64,000 nt of DNA from Brachynemurus nebulosus. Its lineage: Eukaryota > Arthropoda > Insecta > Neuroptera > Myrmeleontidae. Each line of letters begins with the position of its first letter. Positions within the stretch are counted from its first letter, which is position 1. A program made the position numbers and the translations under genes. The notes under the pieces were generated by a model, which did not search any database, was not told the origin of the DNA, and saw nothing but the letters and a program-made list of their open reading frames with translations. Shown piece by piece: positions 1 to 12,400 of the stretch. The stretch lies in the NCBI GenBank assembly GCA_035578155.1, contig JAPWDM010000005.1:48688954-48752953 (forward strand), given 5' to 3'.

Positions 1-52
1 AAATCAGGAGAACATAAAACAATTATTTTATCCACAAATTTTAACTTGCCAG

Positions 53-2942
53 GTCTTTATCGGTGGTTGGAAAAATACCAAATCTGTAATTCGTAAAAAT
101 CGTACAAAACCAGATGTTGCGGAAGCTGAAACACCAGATGTATTGAACCCTGAGGAATTTCGTGGATTTTGGATTAAATGGGATAATGGTACAATCAGTG
201 CTGGACATGAAGGTGACGACTCGCCATTCTTAAGTTATACCGATTCAGAGATTGTGCCTATTGGTTACTTTGGCGTATGCACTGGCTGGGGCGCCTCTGG
301 TACATGGAAAATTGACGGTAAGTAAATATGCATAGTAAAAGCATGTCTAATATAACAGGATAGGAATCAGAAAATTAAACGCCTAACAAAAATACAATTT
401 AAAAATTCATACATGTACATAAATGAACTCCTAAAAATCATAGGTCGAGATGAAATGGTAACGCCCGATTCATTAGAATATAAATATCATCCAGTATACT
501 CCGGAGGTCTTGACATACAAATCAAAGCTCCGTCTAACTGTCATGTTGCGCTAACATCCGCCAAAGGCGAAACTGATCCCATGTACGAATTAATATTAGG
601 CGGGTGGGAAAATATGGCGTCAGTAATCAGATATCGGCGTGAAAAACCCGATAAGGTTTGAATTGTTTTTTAAACTTTTTCAAATACTCGCAAAAAAACA
701 AAAACAAAAAACAATTCAATCCTAAAACTTAATTTTTAAGGTGCGCGTTGAGACACCACATTTATTAAGCGCTCAGGAGACGCGTCGCATTTTTATCGAA
801 TGGATTAATGGTCATATCACGGTTCGAATGGTCTCACGTAAACATCCAGTATTTCTGGAATGGACTGATCCAAATCCAATTGGAATATCACATTTTGGCG
901 TTAGAACAGCATGGGGCGCAACCGGAAAATGGCGTGTTAAATCATATGACCCACGTGATGGTTTATCTGGTCCAGGTTAGCAATTTCAAATCAGCCAACA
1001 TCAATTTAATATATGCATATTGTATCTATTTTAATGTATTTATCTAACCAAATTGGTACATTGTTAATTGATGACGTTTACCATACACAGTATAGTTGTG
1101 GCACCAGCATTACAATGTAAATTAATAATAAATACTATTCTCTACCGTAATATATTGTTCTAATAATATATATTTTATCCTTGATCTCTGAAAAAAATTA
1201 ATTTTTAAATTTTCGATTGTGCGTTCTTATTGCGAGACACCCGCCATTACAAAAATGGTAAAGTAATATGGAATTTTTGAATAAAAACGTAAGTTATCCC
1301 ATTATTAATTTTTTTAAACATTTGGTTCTTGGTTCAAATTTAAGAATAAAAAAAAATGTAATCTTTTTTTTTTTTTTTTTAAATGGCGCTATAATTTGTT
1401 GTAAATTTTTTTAACAATATTTCTATTGCTGCCTCTAGTCTGTTCTTTAAATTTCAGTTATTTTATATTTATGCATGCCTTTAAAAATATTTTCAACATT
1501 CAAAAAGTGTGACACAATTATAAAAGAAAGCATGATTTTTAAATGCTAGCCTGGACTTCATAAGAGATCATTATTTTTAACATTACGTACGTTCACTTTT
1601 AAGTTCTCCATTTTTATTTAAATAACTGATTACAACATTTACATCATTCGGGTTCACTTAAACGGTTTATTGGGTCACAATTACAACGGTGCAACTATGG
1701 AGGGTAGAGTATCAGGAGAAGTATCTCCATATATAAAAAGTGGCCCCAAAAGTGGATGAAATTAAGATGGCGCTAGTGTAGTAAAATTCTTAAATTTAAA
1801 ATTAAGCGCTGAAAATTCTAAAACTAAAACAACAGTTTTTATTGTTTTTAACAGTTTTAATTGTTATATTTAATTCAATTTTTATTGTTTTTATATTTAA
1901 TTCAATTTTTATTGTTTTTAATTCAATTTTTATTGTTTTTAACAGTTAGTATTTCCCTTTATCATACTTCACTTCACTTATAATTGCTAAGTTCAGATCG
2001 AACTCTGATTGCTTATCAGCGCCGTTCTGGTTACTTATTGAACTATTATTTCATCAAATTCAGGGGCCACTTTTTCGATTCAAGTCCCATAAGAGATACT
2101 CCTCCTGACCTCTACCCTCCATAGGTGCAACGCACAAAAATTATACATACACGTGTGTCTTTTCACGAACTGCAAATAGAGTCCCTATAATAAATAGAGT
2201 CGTGACATGTGTGCTGAACGCTGATTGGTTCCGACATTTTCTGTTCAAAGTTTGCGTAAAATACATTGGAAATAAATATTAACAAAAACCATTTAGTTTA
2301 ACTCAGAAAGAATAATTAAATTAAAATTTTTTAATTGTTCATAAATTCATAACTTATTAGCAATAATTATATACTCAAAAATATTTACTCAAATATGTGA
2401 TAATTAATTTTGAAGCTTCCCGCTCTGTTTTGGACAGAAAATGGATGACATGTCACGACTCTATTTATTATAGGGACTCTACTGCAAATAGAGTCCCTAT
2501 AATAAATAGAATCGTGACATTTCACCCATTTCGATCCAAAACAGAGCGGGAAGCTTCAAAATTAATTATCACATGTTTAAGTAAATATTTTTGAGTACAT
2601 AATTATCGTTAAAAATTAATGAGGAATTAAAATTTTTAATTTAATTATTCTTTCTAGGTTAAACTAAATGATTTTTGTTAAATATTTAATTTGTTTTCAA
2701 TTTATTTTACCCAACTTTGGACAGAAAATGCCGGCGACAATCAGCGTTCAGCAAACATGTCACGACTCTATTTATTATAGTGACTCTAACTGCAAACTGC
2801 TTACTTCCGTGAAATCAACCAATTATCTAATATTAAAATTTTCGCAAATTAGAGTGCCTTCTTATTATTGAAATAATTTTATGCTTACAATTTGCTGTTT
2901 TAACACCACATACCGCGCGTACTCTTTCTCAACCTCGTATAT

Positions 2943-3024
<82 letters not shown>

Positions 3025-3879
3025 GGTAGCCAACATCAAAGGGTTCTAATTAGCATAAATCGTAAGTTCATAATGATTAAAACACAGATTTAAATACGTT
3101 TTTTTTGTGTCTCCAAAAATTGGGACTTTTCAGATACGAGGTTGAGAAAGAGTACGCGCGATACCCTTTCTTGATTTCTTTTCAAAGTATAAACGTGTTT
3201 ATTTTATCTAATTGTAAGGTAATTCGTAATTTGCATTGGCTCACTGAGCGTTAAATATTGTAATTTGATTACTTACACGTTTTACGTGCATAATTATAAA
3301 ATTAAATTGTTACATTTTATTAATATTTCGATAAATTTTTTAACAGTTCAACCATCGGCCCCGGCCCCACCACCGAGCAGTGATGTCTCTAGCGTATGTT
3401 GGGTCCCGGCTACCAGTGGCGAAGTGCCACCCACTGCTGTCCAAGCGGGACAAGATAATGGTGAACCGGTTTACATAGCTCGAGCACAACACGAAGGAGC
3501 ATTAATCCCAGGAAAACTGATTTCAAGCCACGGTTGCGCGTACGTGCCATGGGGTGGAGCTGAACACGCTAAAAATGAATATGAAGTACGTACAAATGTG
3601 ACATTTACAAATTACAAATTGTTCTAAATTTCATAAATATTTTCTTTTTAGGTCCTTTGCGATTGCCCGGCCAGATGGGTGGCAGCCTCTGGTGGACAAA
3701 TTCCTGATGGAGCAGTAACCGCCGGTCAAACGGAAGATGGTGAACCTCTGTATATTGGCCGTGTTGAACATAATGGAGCAGTTACGTGCGGAAAAGTTCA
3801 AAGCAGCCACAATGTTTTATATATTGCATATGGCGGTGAAGAACTGGGATTCCCCGATTATGAAGTTCTCTGTCTTTAA
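53..3879 (+). CDS. Farnesoic acid O-methyltransferase-like / DM9 protein, 3' part (5' end outside window)
   Basis: Five coding exons read in one frame: 53-317, 444-655, 741-975, 3347-3585 and 3652-3879, giving about 392 residues to a TAA stop. All junctions are AG/GT and phases agree (0, 1, 0, 1, 0). The product matches the arthropod FAMeT family: two Methyltransf_FA-type modules in tandem (the first lacks its start; both keep GGW near the front and a GWGA-(S/T)G-(T/K)W motif near the end), a Pro/Ala linker, then two DM9 repeats beginning W-V/VPA and ending in GGEE/GGAE plus YEVLC. The family was named for a proposed role in the juvenile hormone/methyl farnesoate pathway, but DM9 members are also lectin-like, so catalytic activity should not be assumed. 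The 2.4-kb fourth intron holds at least four MITE-type insertions. The acceptor at 51-52 implies at least one more upstream exon. Confidence 0.88.
1696..2123. mobile_element. Non-autonomous DNA transposon with 8-bp target duplication (hAT-like MITE)
   Basis: The element lies in the FAMeT intron and is flanked by perfect direct repeats GGTGCAAC (1688-1695 and 2124-2131). Its ends are inverted: left TATGGAGGGTAGAG, right CTCTACCCTCCATA. The subterminal blocks also pair (AAAAGTGGCC near 1737 against GGCCACTTTTTC near 2063). Internally it carries a short tandem array of a TTTTTATTG-containing unit (about 1850-1940). It has no coding capacity. The 8-bp duplication fits hAT or P-type superfamilies. 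Confidence 0.85.
2177..2788. mobile_element. Head-to-head dimer of a 300-bp MITE with three copies of one 8-bp site
   Basis: Two copies, 2177-2480 and 2489-2788, lie in opposite orientation. Each is bounded by TAGAGTCCCTATAATAAATA-type ends and their reverse complement. The octamer ACTGCAAA occurs before the first copy (2169-2176), between them (2481-2488) and after the second (2789-2796). The second copy is roughly the reverse complement of the first, so together they form an inverted repeat with about 300-bp arms. A third, partial copy is at 9045-9256. Confidence 0.85.
2914..3160. mobile_element. Short inverted-repeat element with a (TA)n core
   Basis: Terminal inverted repeats CGCGCGTACTCTTTCTCAAC (left) and its complement ending CGCGCG (right) surround a centre dominated by about 75 bp of TA repeats (2946-3020). 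ATAC flanks both sides (2910-2913 and 3161-3164), a possible short target duplication. It lies in the last large FAMeT intron. Confidence 0.7.
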
Positions 3880-6025
3880 ATATACATACATAATGTCTTA
3901 TCCTGCTTATTTAAAGCACTCTTTTTATATATACATATAACTGATTTTTTTATCGCTTAATTTTAAACTATATTCGAAAATAGTAAAATTATTATATTCA
4001 AAAATAAAAAAATTAATAAGAATAAAAAGAAATCTGTACTAATTTTACAATAATTATTCTGATGATCAAAAAAAAAATGAAATAAATGAAATTATTTTTG
4101 GTAAGGCTTTTCTTTATCTTACTATAAATTCGCTATGCACAAAATAAATTTTATGTAAACTTTATTTTGAAATAAATTTTGTTAGACGTTTTATGGTGTT
4201 TTATTTTTATACTGGGGGCTACGAACATAAATTAATGCAAATAATAATAATAAAAATAAAAATTTAATCATTAAAGATTAATTGACTCATGCTCAATTGT
4301 ATTTGAAATTGGGCATATGTATTCTGTAGACCGACCCCTATGTAAGATATAACTCCGGTATATTACGATTGTCTATGATTGTGCTACAAATGTTGTTCAT
4401 TGTACTAGTCTGCATCTTTTTGTTGACTTCAGTTGCGTTGGTTGCATGCTTACAAAGTCAACACTTGCTTGGTTGCGTGCATGCAACTGTATTAACAGTG
4501 AAAATCCCCTTCACTTTATACTGAAATTTTCAATAAAATAGCACAATAATTACCTTTTATGATTTTTCCTAGTTAATTATTCAAAACTATTTCATTTTTA
4601 GACTTTTATAGGGTAAAATAAACACATATTCTAGCTTTTGTTAAACAGATTTCCATTTTTTAATATATTTTTCATTCATCTATAATAGTAAAAATGCGCT
4701 ATGACATAAAATTAGCTTCAAAACTCGCTATGCATACGTTTCATTTTTTAAAAATACTACTTTTCGTATTTTTTTTTATAAAATTACTTTGAATGCGTAC
4801 GAGTTTCGAAATTAAAGAATTCATTTATACTATTTTTATTGATTATGCTAAATAAAAATATTTAAAAATGAGCCCAATCAATCAGTACATGTTTAGTTGC
4901 GGAGTCTTATTGATAGTCCAACCGTTGACTGTAAAATTTTGCCCGGTATCGAATATGCAGTTAGTTTTGGAAAAAAAAAAAGGAAACAGAATGATAAATG
5001 TATTTAATTATAAAATGTTCAATAATTAAGCCTATGGATTCAAAAAAACCTGTTCTTCATTGTCAGTTCAGTTCCACCCTATCTGGACCCCATCTAGATC
5101 AAAGTATCAAGCATATTATTTTATAATATTCCTCTTCCAGCATTGAATATCCATATATTTTTTTAGGGTTCCATACCAAAATTAGCAAAACAGATCACTT
5201 CGATGTTCGTCCATCTGTTACAGGCGATTTCCTCTGAAACTATTTGACGTGAAAATTTAAAATTTAGCACAGAAATAGTGTGGTAGCCCGATTATAGACG
5301 TGAAGTTGGATTTCAATTCTAGAAATAACCCCTTAACGTAAATGGGACATATTTGTCCCCAATTTATATTTACGTTTTATGCAATACTGGTATGATTTAA
5401 AACATTTGTAAATTTATATTGTTATTCTCTATAGTAGTTTTAATAATTTCGTGCATTGGCAACGCAATAACCTATCAATTTTCAAAAAAAACTTTGCTAC
5501 AAAGTTGCAAAGTTGTCCGTTATTAATTTTTAGTTTCAATTTATTTAAAAATTTTTGTGCGTTATAAATTATTGCGATAAAAAATTATCAATCTTGGTAA
5601 GTAAATTATAGTAAGATAAGTAAAGTAAAATATTTTAATCACTTCAAGTTTTTCATACTTCCGTAATTTGTACTATTTACTGAAACTGGGACATATTTTT
5701 CCCATGCTCAAAAATTATATAAAAATATATTAGGTAATTATAATTTGTTATTTATATGTTTAAATAGGCCCTAATAAATAGTTTTAAACATAATATAATT
5801 TTTTTTTACTCTCCCTACGCTTATGTGCGTGAAGGGAAACAAACACATTTGGTCAAAATTATATCAAAATCTTCCATGTTTGTTGTGCTGCCTCCTTTCA
5901 TTTTATTCAAAAACTAACAACATGTTTGAATCTACCGAAATTTTACAGTCAACGCTTCGACTATGAGATAAGGTACAATCTGCCGACTGATTAGAGTAAA
6001 AATGATGAAGGAGTCTATAAGTCTG
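3880..6025. other. AT-rich intergenic region, no gene recognised
   Basis: This stretch between the FAMeT stop and the hAT-like element has several AATAAA signals just after the stop (for example about 4001 and 4080), a likely 3' UTR and polyadenylation zone. Around 4262-4330 there is a degenerate copy of a dispersed repeat seen also at 15867-16095 and 48034-48245. Around 5190-5290 there is a short segment resembling one near 53380-53430. I see no coding frame of interest. Confidence 0.6.
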
Positions 6026-6843
6026 CAGGACTGGGAAAAATGGTTCATAGAAACTATTTAAAATAGAAAATGGAAAATGATTTCCAAAAATGCATTTAAA
6101 ATACGAAATGGAAAATGGTTTTACTGAACATACTTAAAATAGAAAATGGAAAATAGCTATTTAAAATGGATTATAAAATGCAAAATGCTTACTTTACGTT
6201 ATAAATTTTTGAACATTATTTATATTGATAGAAAAAAATGTCAAACGTACTGAAATTAAATAAGGGCAGTCTTCTGACAAAATTTTATAAAGTTTTCATG
6301 ACATGAAAACCAAATTTAACTCTTGAAATTATTGTTACTCAAAAATATTGTAAAATTTAATTCAGCCTTGACATATTCAAACCTTGACTACACTACGACT
6401 TCTAAATTATGAAAATCATATATTCGAAATACCAAAACATTTCTTATCGACTTGTCTTAAAGATAATAGCACACAACTTGAGTCACAAAAGTTTGACTTA
6501 AGAGAACTGCAGCTCCACTAACAAATTTAACTCAAGTGACATTGCAACTCAAGTTATGAAAAATTTAAGTTAATTGGAATTGAGTCAACTTACATTTAAC
6601 TTACAATTTGTTAGACTGCGTTCAATTCGAGTTCTATGAGTGTCATACATAATTATACATACATTAAATTTGAGTACACATGCATTTTCATTTTAAATGT
6701 AAAATGGATTCAAAATTTCATTTTAAATACAAAATGGAAAATGGTTTGATCGAACTTATTTAAAATAAAAAAAATGCAAAATGCCATTTTGTATTTTAAA
6801 TACATATTTAAAATTAAATCATTTTAAATAGTTCCCAACCCTG
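6026..6843. mobile_element. hAT-like MITE with perfect 8-bp target duplication
   Basis: TAAGTCTG is repeated directly at 6018-6025 and 6844-6851. The element starts CAGGACTGGGAA and ends TTCCCAACCCTG, the CAG...CTG arrangement usual for hAT elements. The interior is rich in variants of AAAATGGAAAATG on the left and complementary blocks on the right, giving a loose fold-back. It has no open frame. It ends 21 bp from the CENP-N stop codon, so it lies in or next to that gene's 3' UTR. Confidence 0.88.
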
Positions 6844-6864
6844 TAAGTCTGTATGTAATTATGT

Positions 6865-8016
6865 TTACTCTTCTTCTACAGACACAATATTTTTGCCGGC
6901 AGTAAGCAGTTCTGTACACCATGCCGGAGCCGGTGTCTTAATAATTTTCTCGACAATTGATTCTTTCAAACTTTCGTTTACTTTTTTTGCGTCAATTTTC
7001 AATTCAAAACCAAAATTTTTACCCGCTAACTGTTCATAACCACAATTTTGGCTCCATGTTGCTCCTTTTGTCTTTAAAACGACCGTTTCGACGATTGGCG
7101 GTGTTTGGCCAAAAATATAATCCGTGTACTCTTTGCGTTTTTCATCTTGTAAAAAACTTAAGCCACTTGGTGTACTCTTGTAAATACTTTCACTCCAATC
7201 AAATTGTTTTTGAATTTGTCGAATATTATTGGCATTATTATTTTTATTGCGCAATATATCAATTAACGATTTTATAATTCGCCCGTGTAATTTTCTTGAT
7301 TTAATGTTGGTGCAGTTTAGACCGTTCGTTAATCCCTCAAGTATTAACAATTCTGGTTTTTGTCTATTGCAGAAAATGTAATTATCGGATAACACAAATG
7401 CTAAATAGGTCACTAAACCTGGCTTAAAACTGTTAGCTTTGTATTTTATTATTCTTATCCAAGCAATTCCATCGTACAAATGATAGTACGTGTGTATAAA
7501 GTCGCTTTTGTACTTTTTCAACAATGCTGACTTAATTGATACAACTAATTGTTGAATATCGGCCCTGACTAAATCTTCATTTGAACTGATCGTGAACGTA
7601 TACCATGACTTTCGGAATGAATATTTCGATAATGCTACAAATACATTATTTACATTAAATATAATATATTAATACTTTATATATTCAATAATTTACATAC
7701 TAATTAAATCGGCTAATGCTATCAAATTCGTCAGATCCTCAGAAGTTATCCGATTCATATTTTTTATATGTTTAATTACAATTTTCGCAATATCTTTTGA
7801 AGTAAAGTGTAATTTATTATTACGTATTTGAAGTTTCAATTTTGTCCAATCAATTCCCGGTATCTCTGCAATAATTTCTGGTATATCGGTAACTCTCATC
7901 CGTCGAATAGTCATCTCCAAATGCATCAACAAATCTTTATCTGAAAAGATATCACTTTATATGAAAAACTGCATTTTTTGTTAATTAATTTTTTACTTAC
8001 TTTGAGATGTAGCCAT
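6865..8016 (-). CDS. CENPN: Centromere protein N (CENP-N) homologue
   Basis: Three exons on the minus strand: 8016-8001 (ATG plus 5 codons), 7940-7701 and 7634-6865, total 341 residues; phases 1 and 1 join cleanly. The length matches vertebrate CENP-N (about 340 aa). The N-terminal part (about residues 10-90) is helical and resembles the CENP-N pyrin-like domain. The second half begins after YTFTISSNEDL and includes a conserved-looking stretch with AWIRI followed by KPGLVTYLAFVLSDNYIF, similar to the vertebrate region around the first strand of the CENP-N-like domain. In vertebrates CENP-N, with CENP-L, reads the CENP-A nucleosome within the CCAN and recruits kinetochore proteins. The identification rests on remembered family similarity; CENP-L or another Chl4-type protein is the main alternative. 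A hAT-like MITE abuts the 3' end. Confidence 0.8.
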
Positions 8017-8351
8017 TATTAAAAATATAATATAAATTATCAATTTTTTTTTTACCACACCCTAATTAATAATTATTTATTTACTTACATTTATTCAAAT
8101 ATTCTGAAATTGTCAAATATTTAAAAATTGTTTACAAACACCTGTTCCATAAATAAAATATACTTGGCGTTAAACGAACACACCAGCATATTTAATCTAT
8201 GTCCGCACGTTATATACGATCATTGATACCAGAATGTGTATATACCATATACAATAGATGGAGTACACATTATCTTTTTGTAAAGAACCCTATAATAAAT
8301 CACGGAGCACTGAATGGAACATTTAACATAATTATATTAACATATTAACAT

Positions 8352-9026
8352 ACTAACCGTACTCGTGACGTTGTTCACGCGAAACGTTGAGTAGTTTCTT
8401 TTTCCAATTTGTAGTTTCTTGCAACACAAAATGCATTAAATTGTCTCCAAATTGACAATTGTGAATTTATTGTATTTTTCGGTACACAATTAGCAACATT
8501 TTTTTTTAATTTAAAATTCAGAAAAATTTCCAAACTATATTGGCGACGCAAAGATTCTTACTCGCTCCTCTGGTGATAAAATTAGAACTAGCATCAAGCA
8601 AAAATATACGTATACGATTAATTAAATTCTAGTAATCCGTGCATAATTTGTATAGTACATTTTTCTATCGACAAATAAACGTATACCAAAATTTTTACTT
8701 GATACAGCTTCTAATTTAAAAAACTAGGAGCGCTCGTGTAATCTTTGCGTCGCCAATACAAAATTTATTTACAATTTTTGGTACTATAGTTATGAAATTT
8801 ATAAAATATGTAAATTGGCGTAATGTGTGTAGATGCTCAAAATAGTTTTTCCATTTTCCCGTGGAAATGAGACATTTTCCCGGAATAAAAAGTATCTTAG
8901 ATGTTGACCCAGATAATAAGTTATCATCACACCAAATTTCATTAAAATCCGTCCAGTAGTTTTTACGTGATGCGTGAACAGACAGACAGACAGAGACAGA
9001 TTTACAGTTTTATTATATGTATAGAT
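8352..9026. repeat. Dispersed repeat (retroposon-like 3' end), copy 1, interrupted by a MITE
   Basis: The sequence 8352-9026 is strongly similar to 18285-18734: same start (ACTAACCGTACTCGTGACGT against ACTAGCCGTACCCGTGACGT), same body, and the same tail with GACAGACAGACAGA followed by TTATTATATGTATAGAT. The tail is reminiscent of insect non-LTR/SINE-type elements. This copy is longer because a 221-bp MITE is inserted at 8538-8758. The superfamily is not certain. Confidence 0.75.
8538..8758. mobile_element. Nested MITE, TATTGGCGACGCAAAG family, copy 1
   Basis: Terminal inverted repeats TATTGGCGACGCAAAGATT and AATCTTTGCGTCGCCAATA. A second copy, in reverse orientation, is at 38403-38631. The uninterrupted relative of the host repeat at 18285-18734 reads straight across this point (AACTACAAAATTT), so the insertion is visible by comparison. 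The target is probably a TA dinucleotide. Confidence 0.88.
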
Positions 9027-9044
9027 ATTCTCTCCTCAATATAA

Positions 9045-9256
9045 TAAATAGAGTCGTGACATGTGTGCTGAACGCTGATTGGTTCCGGCATTTTCTGTCC
9101 AAAGTTGGGTAAAATAAATTGAAATCAAATTAAATACTTAACAAAAATCATTTAGTTCAATCTAGAAAGATTAATTAAATTAAAAATTTTTAATTATTCA
9201 TTAATTTGTAACTTATGAACGATAATTATGTACTCAAAAATATTTACTCAAATATT
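9045..9256. repeat. Partial copy of the 300-bp MITE seen at 2177-2788
   Basis: It starts with ATAATAAATAGAGTCGTGAC and carries the same GCTGAACGCTGATTGGTTCC segment as the copy at 2177. The sequence stays similar to the end near the TTAA-flanked element at 9257. The other terminus is absent, so this is a truncated copy. Confidence 0.75.
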
Positions 9257-9411
9257 TTAACTCTTTTTTTTGGCTTCATTTTTCATATACATTGAACATA
9301 TACCTTCCCTCTATCCTTCAATACTCTGTGGTAGACTTTGAGCATCGAAGTGATAGAGGGAGTACAGGTATATATTCACTGTATATGAAAATGAAGCCAA
9401 AAAAGGGTTAA
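9257..9411. mobile_element. 155-bp TTAA-flanked MITE
   Basis: The ends are TTAACTCTTTTTTTTGGCTT and AAGCCAAAAAAGGGTTAA, with further pairing of the adjoining TTTTTCATATACA and TGTATATGAAAAT segments. The TTAA borders and a TIR beginning near CCCTTT fit piggyBac-type MITEs. It has no coding potential. Confidence 0.7.
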
Positions 9412-12400
9412 AGTGTTGACCAATATGGCGGTTAAACAAGGTTTAATCATATATGTAGTATACATATATAGCCAAATGGATATGAAAAAAACGTCCCAAC
9501 ATCACGGTGCAGATTTGGAAGTATTTTGTTCGTTTTGCGCAAACGCGACTTTTTTGGTGGTAATATGAACCAATCTGAACAGTAAACACGGTAAACACTA
9601 ATTGATGCATCTGCGCAAAACAACTGAAGTGCCTCTACCCGATGTCTATCCGTCTCACTTCATCGGAACCACTGCCTCTTATAGGGATTGGCCATATAGT
9701 TATAATACATATATGGGTTTAATTTAAAATTGTTCTATATTTACTGATGTTATATTTGTTGCTATAAATATTGTTAGAATATTTATTAATAAATAGTCTT
9801 AAATTACAACAAAAATCGTATTGACAGGGTGCGTGATGGCAACGACATCTATAATATATATTTTTTCATGCTCATTAACGAATATAAATAATGGTAACCG
9901 TGGAAATAAAAATATTTTCAAAATACCGTAAAATCTGAATACAGATATTTGCTAATTACAATTATTTCTTTTATAAATAAATTTGAACAATTTGAGGAAT
10001 AAAATACTGGACAAAGTATATTATATTACAACTCCCAGAAAAAAGTTAAGGTAATAAAATTTTGAAAAAAATATGATTGGTTAAATAAGATGACAAGGAT
10101 AAAAAAGCAGCTTGTACAGTGACAGTTCAATTTACTTATCTCTCTCACACAAAAATCTGTCAAACTAAGTCGGATTTACATAGCTAAAAAAAACTAGCAT
10201 ACGGTATTTTTAATGTGTCTCTCCATGGAGATACGGAGTCTTCATCTGATGGCAGATTTGTGGTAACTGATAACTCTTACTGATTATACCGTGTCACCCT
10301 GGAGTTAAATATCTACAAATTCAATTCATTTTAGAAAACTATTAAGAAATTATTCTATTTAATGGAAAACTAAAGTAGAAATACATATAAGAAAACATTA
10401 AAAAGTTACTAGCATTATTTATAAGTAAAAATTAATAACAAACTTAGATAAAATAAAAAAAAACAACAAACACCACTCGAAAATTATAATTGAGAGGACA
10501 AATGCATGAAGAAGTTATGTGACATTTTTGTAATTTTACAGTACAACCATTTGAAAGTTTTTATTTACTTGTACTCCCTATGAAATAGCACATGTATATT
10601 ATTGAATTTGTTTGAAACTATTGGAAGTAATGAAGCCAAATTTTTCTAGATGATATTTCAGGATAAAATATTTCTAAATTCTACAAAATCAAAAAAAGTA
10701 AACGAACAGTCAAAAATAAATATATTAAATTTTAAGAAAAGTTAAGTTTTGAAAAAATATTAATACCATGACGATCATAACCTTTAATGGCACAACGTCC
10801 AGTGGTACGTTATTTTGACGTTTATACACTTCATGTGGATTTATTGACGTCGTGCAACGTGATATGTGAGTTAGTAAAGTTTAAGTTGACGTCTTATGAC
10901 ATCAGCGACCGTCAAGGTGTTACTTTAAATACATAATTTTAATTTTTAATATTTAAGATTACATTTGACATATACATTTTTTTTTAACATATACATTTGA
11001 AATCATAAAACAATTCGATAAAATTTAAATGGACAAAATCGTTAAAAGTGATGATATTAAAAATTGAAAATTAAACTTAATAAAATTAAAATTAATAAAA
11101 AAAATAATAATAAAACTAAGAAAACAGTGTTACACAAAATTTAGAAAAATGTTACAAAAGAATCAAAATTAATAACAATTAAAAATGAATCACGAGGTGC
11201 TCGAAACAAAATAAATATATAAACAAAATGGCTTTAGTCTAATGGAAACAAAGTAGTGACTGTGGCGCTGTAGTCAAGTTGGGTAACCATTTTAATCTTT
11301 TAAGCGGCTTGTTAAACTGGATGGTTGCTGTTTTACATGCCAGCATCAAAAGTGTTGTGCAAATTAAATTGGAATCTGTGTTACAAATAGAAGCTATATG
11401 GAGTTTACCCCATTTAAAATTTTGATATATGACAAGCACGATAGATAAAATGGCGGCACAATCGACAAATGTCATCAACCTGAGTTAATTCGGGTTAACC
11501 GCTTAAGTGGCTAAAATTTTTGATCTTAACTCCCTGACGATTATAGGAATAATTCCGAAAAACTAATTGATATAAGTTAAAAAATCAAGAATACACTATT
11601 TTGACAACTAGTACACTTTATATGGAACTGTTGACGCCGTTGACGCTGTTTACCGTTATGTATACATTAGTTTTTTTTTATAATGTAAAGTCCAATTCTT
11701 TTTTTTTTATTTATAATATCCTGTGTATGTTTTAAGAACTGAATTATGTATTTTAATAATAAATGAAATTCTTAATTTAATTACGCATTATAATTTAAAA
11801 AGTTAAATGAATGTATATAATTTTTAAAACTATAGTTTTAAATTATAATTTAATATTTCTAAATCGTGTTTTGTATTACTATTTTCTATTTTTAATTGAA
11901 AAATAATATTTATGAATGTTACTGCAAGAGGGCAGTTTCGTATTGAAAATAATTTATTTCATTTTTTGCTATAGTGTAAATCCAACTTGTAAAATTTTAT
12001 TACGTTTACTTTTTTCTTAGAGTTGTAATACTATAATAGTTCTATTAAAAAAGTAATTAAACAATTTTCGACGTTAACATGGATATAATTATCAAGACAG
12101 TATTTCCTTCCAACCCCGGACTATGCAGAGGAAAAAGTTGCTGATGATGGTGAACCATGTCAGGGAAATTGGAAAATTAAGAAATGCTGGCATAAGTCAT
12201 TTAGTTGAATGTACAGTCATACATAAGGCAAACATCAATAACTCGTTATGAAACATCATTGCATGTGAGTTAAAATACCTCAAATATTTGTAATTCTGTA
12301 TTTATGGACTGACGTGTAGACGTTAATACTGTTGACAAATAAATAAGGAACGACATATTAGTGGCAACTGCGTTTATAATCGAAGTGGATCAATGTAAAT

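Noticed and set aside
11239..11478. 79-residue minus-strand frame
   Set aside because: No family resemblance, no splice context and AT-rich intergenic setting.
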